Shown: positions 8,109-9,023 of the stretch, piece after piece | How positions within the stretch are numbered: position 1 is the stretch's first letter | Layout of the letters: each line of letters begins with the position of its first letter | Source: Nitrospirales bacterium | GTDB taxonomy: Bacteria; Nitrospirota; Thermodesulfovibrionia; Thermodesulfovibrionales; Dissulfurispiraceae | DNA: 9,023 nt | Reading direction: 5' to 3' | Assembly: GCA_020846375.1 (NCBI GenBank) | Contig: JADLDZ010000249.1 | Location: 1-9,023 of the forward strand | Notes under the pieces: generated by a model | Database searches by the model: none | Told to the model about the DNA's origin: nothing | What the model saw: the letters and a program-made list of their open reading frames with translations, nothing else | Made by a program: the position numbers and the translations under genes

Positions 8109-8393
8109 TCAGTTCCAGGTTATCTGGCGTCCCCTGCCGAAAATGAAAGCATAGATCTCTTCCGTTTCAAGCTCCGTATCTTTCATGAGAATGTACGCCA
8201 GAAGAGCCCGTATGGTGTCGAGCTCCGCATCATCGATATACTTGGTCAGCTCGAGGGTCAGCAGTTCTTCCTTTACGGTCAGGAAATCTATATCGAAGCC
8301 GTTGATCTTTTTCAGCATGTCATCGGCATCATATCCCTTTTCGATGAGCTCCTTCGCGAGGACCCTGAGCACATCTATGAATCTCTTTGCCAA
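8109..8393 (-). CDS. Small acidic helical protein between dprA and topA, possibly a short Smg/DUF494-like protein
   Basis: A 94-aa protein with no export signal, mostly amphipathic helix by inspection and rich in Asp, Glu, Leu and Lys. I chose TTG 8393 as start because a full AAGGAGG ribosome site (8404-8398) lies 4 nt upstream; the next in-frame candidate, a GTG at codon 8, has no such site. Its place between dprA and topA is where many proteobacteria carry smg (DUF494). The segment AELDTIRALLAYILMKDTELETEEIYAFIFG loosely resembles the C-terminal part of that family, but the protein is much shorter than the usual roughly 150 aa. That family link is tentative. The dprA stop overlaps its ribosome site, and topA begins 16 nt after its TGA, so it is clearly part of the same transcript. 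Function unknown. Confidence 0.8.
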   Translation of the reverse strand: MAKRFIDVLRVLAKELIEKGYDADDMLKKINGFDIDFLTVKEELLTLELTKYIDDAELDTIRALLAYILMKDTELETEEIYAFIFGRGRQITWN

Positions 8394-8397
8394 ACTT

Positions 8398-8404
8398 CCT
8401 CCTT
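8398..8404 (-). promoter_or_regulatory. Strong ribosome binding site supporting a TTG start
   Basis: AAGGAGG on the minus strand lies 4 nt from TTG 8393 and overlaps the last two bases of the dprA TAA (8405-8403). It decides the start of the 94-aa gene and suggests that ribosomes ending dprA re-initiate there. Confidence 0.7.
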
Positions 8405-9023
8405 AAAGTATATAAAAATATCTCCCTTCTGTCTGTCCTACGATCCCTTTGATCTCGAGGCTGAGGAGCAGGCCCGAAAGCTTTGCGGGCGGCATGTCGA
8501 GCTCCCGTGCGATGAGGTCGATATGTTTCGGGTCGCTGCTCAAAATACTACATATTGCCTTTTCCTCTCCACTTATTTCAAGTTGGCCCTCCGGAGGGGA
8601 AGGGGCTTTCGGGGAGCGCAGCATGCCTTTCAGGAGAGGGGAAAGCTCTTCCAGGACGTCCCCGGCGCTCCGGACCGGGCGGGCGCCCTTGCTGAGGAGG
8701 GCGTGGGTTCCCTCCGAGCAGCGGGAATAGATGCTCCCCGGGACGGCAAAGACCTCCCTGTTCTGTTCCAGGGCGTAGCGGGCGGTGATGAGCGAGCCGC
8801 TGTTAAGGGTTGCCTCGACAATGAGGGTCCCGAGGGAGAGTCCGCTGATCAGCCTGTTTCTCCGGGGGAAATGCTCCCGGAGCGGGGGTGTCCCGAAGGG
8901 GAACTCGCTGATGACGCATCCGGAGCGGGTCAATCTCCCGAAGAGCTCCTTATTCTCGGAGGGATACGGCTTGTCGAGACCGCATCCCAGGACCGCGATG
9001 CTCCTCCCCCCCGCGTCGAGGGC
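8403..9023 (-). CDS. dprA: DNA processing protein DprA (Smf), 5' end outside window
   Basis: DprA binds incoming single-stranded DNA and loads RecA during natural transformation; it is widely kept in non-competent bacteria too. The frame is open to the right edge, so only the last 206 codons are visible. The fragment starts in the Rossmann-like core: ALDAGGRSIAVLGCGLDKPYP, then SEFPFGTPP (39-47), FPRRNRLISGLS (52-63), the VEATLNSGSLITARYAL segment, and REVFAVPGSIYS. These are the standard DprA motifs in the right order. After a linker, the last 55 or so residues (EKAICSILSS...GRYFYIL) fit the C-terminal winged-helix domain, which is not universal in the family. Internal TTG 8933 is a leucine codon within the conserved core, not the start. 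The TAA at 8405-8403 runs into the ribosome site of the next gene. All core residues expected in this part are present. Confidence 0.96.
   Translation of the reverse strand, partial: ALDAGGRSIAVLGCGLDKPYPSENKELFGRLTRSGCVISEFPFGTPPLREHFPRRNRLISGLSLGTLIVEATLNSGSLITARYALEQNREVFAVPGSIYSRCSEGTHALLSKGARPVRSAGDVLEELSPLLKGMLRSPKAPSPPEGQLEISGEEKAICSILSSDPKHIDLIARELDMPPAKLSGLLLSLEIKGIVGQTEGRYFYIL

Noticed and set aside
5624..8146. An 840-codon open frame on the plus strand opposite topA
   Set aside because: It is a mirror of GC-rich topA codons: composition is Arg/Gly/Pro/Leu-biased, there is no family motif, and topA itself is unmistakable.

Overview
The window reads as ordinary, gene-dense bacterial chromosome, GC-rich by eye, from what looks like a Desulfobacterota/Deltaproteobacteria-type or similar anaerobic lineage. 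That placement is an inference. It rests on the order ccsA/hemX-like, hemA, hemC, fused cobA-hemD, on the C5 (glutamyl-tRNA) route to heme, and on a dprA - small gene - topA neighbourhood. No mobile element, CRISPR array, tRNA or rRNA was seen.

All credible genes lie on the minus strand, so the window is read from right to left. From position 9023 down to 353 the genes are: the 3' part of dprA (DNA uptake and recombination); a 94-codon gene of uncertain family with a TTG start; topA (topoisomerase I with a four-ribbon zinc tail); a MobB-like P-loop protein with an unusual cysteine-bearing C-terminal module; a CcsA/HemX-type eight-helix membrane protein; hemA; hemC; and a cobA-hemD fusion. Gaps run from -11 to about +17 nt, several start/stop codons overlap or abut, and I see no internal terminator. 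The set therefore looks like one long co-transcribed block. A hairpin with a U-rich 3' side follows cobA-hemD at 290-326. After a leader of about 80 nt comes a separate small CxxC-type zinc protein that runs off the left edge.

HemA makes glutamate-1-semialdehyde from glutamyl-tRNA. HemC makes hydroxymethylbilane. The HemD half of the fusion closes it to uroporphyrinogen III, and the CobA half methylates that to precorrin-2, the entry to siroheme, cobalamin and, in some anaerobes, siroheme-dependent heme. The membrane protein probably handles heme for cytochrome c maturation or modulates HemA. hemL, hemB and the later steps are not in the window.

The least explained item is the 270-aa MobB-like protein at 4946-5758. 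It has a Walker A loop, a proline-rich insert, a linker encoded by an A8 run in phase with a slippery heptamer, and a C-terminal HTH-like module ending in a Cys-x3-Cys-Phe tail. Long open frames on the plus strand opposite topA, hemA/hemC and cobA-hemD are shadows of GC-rich coding and were left out.
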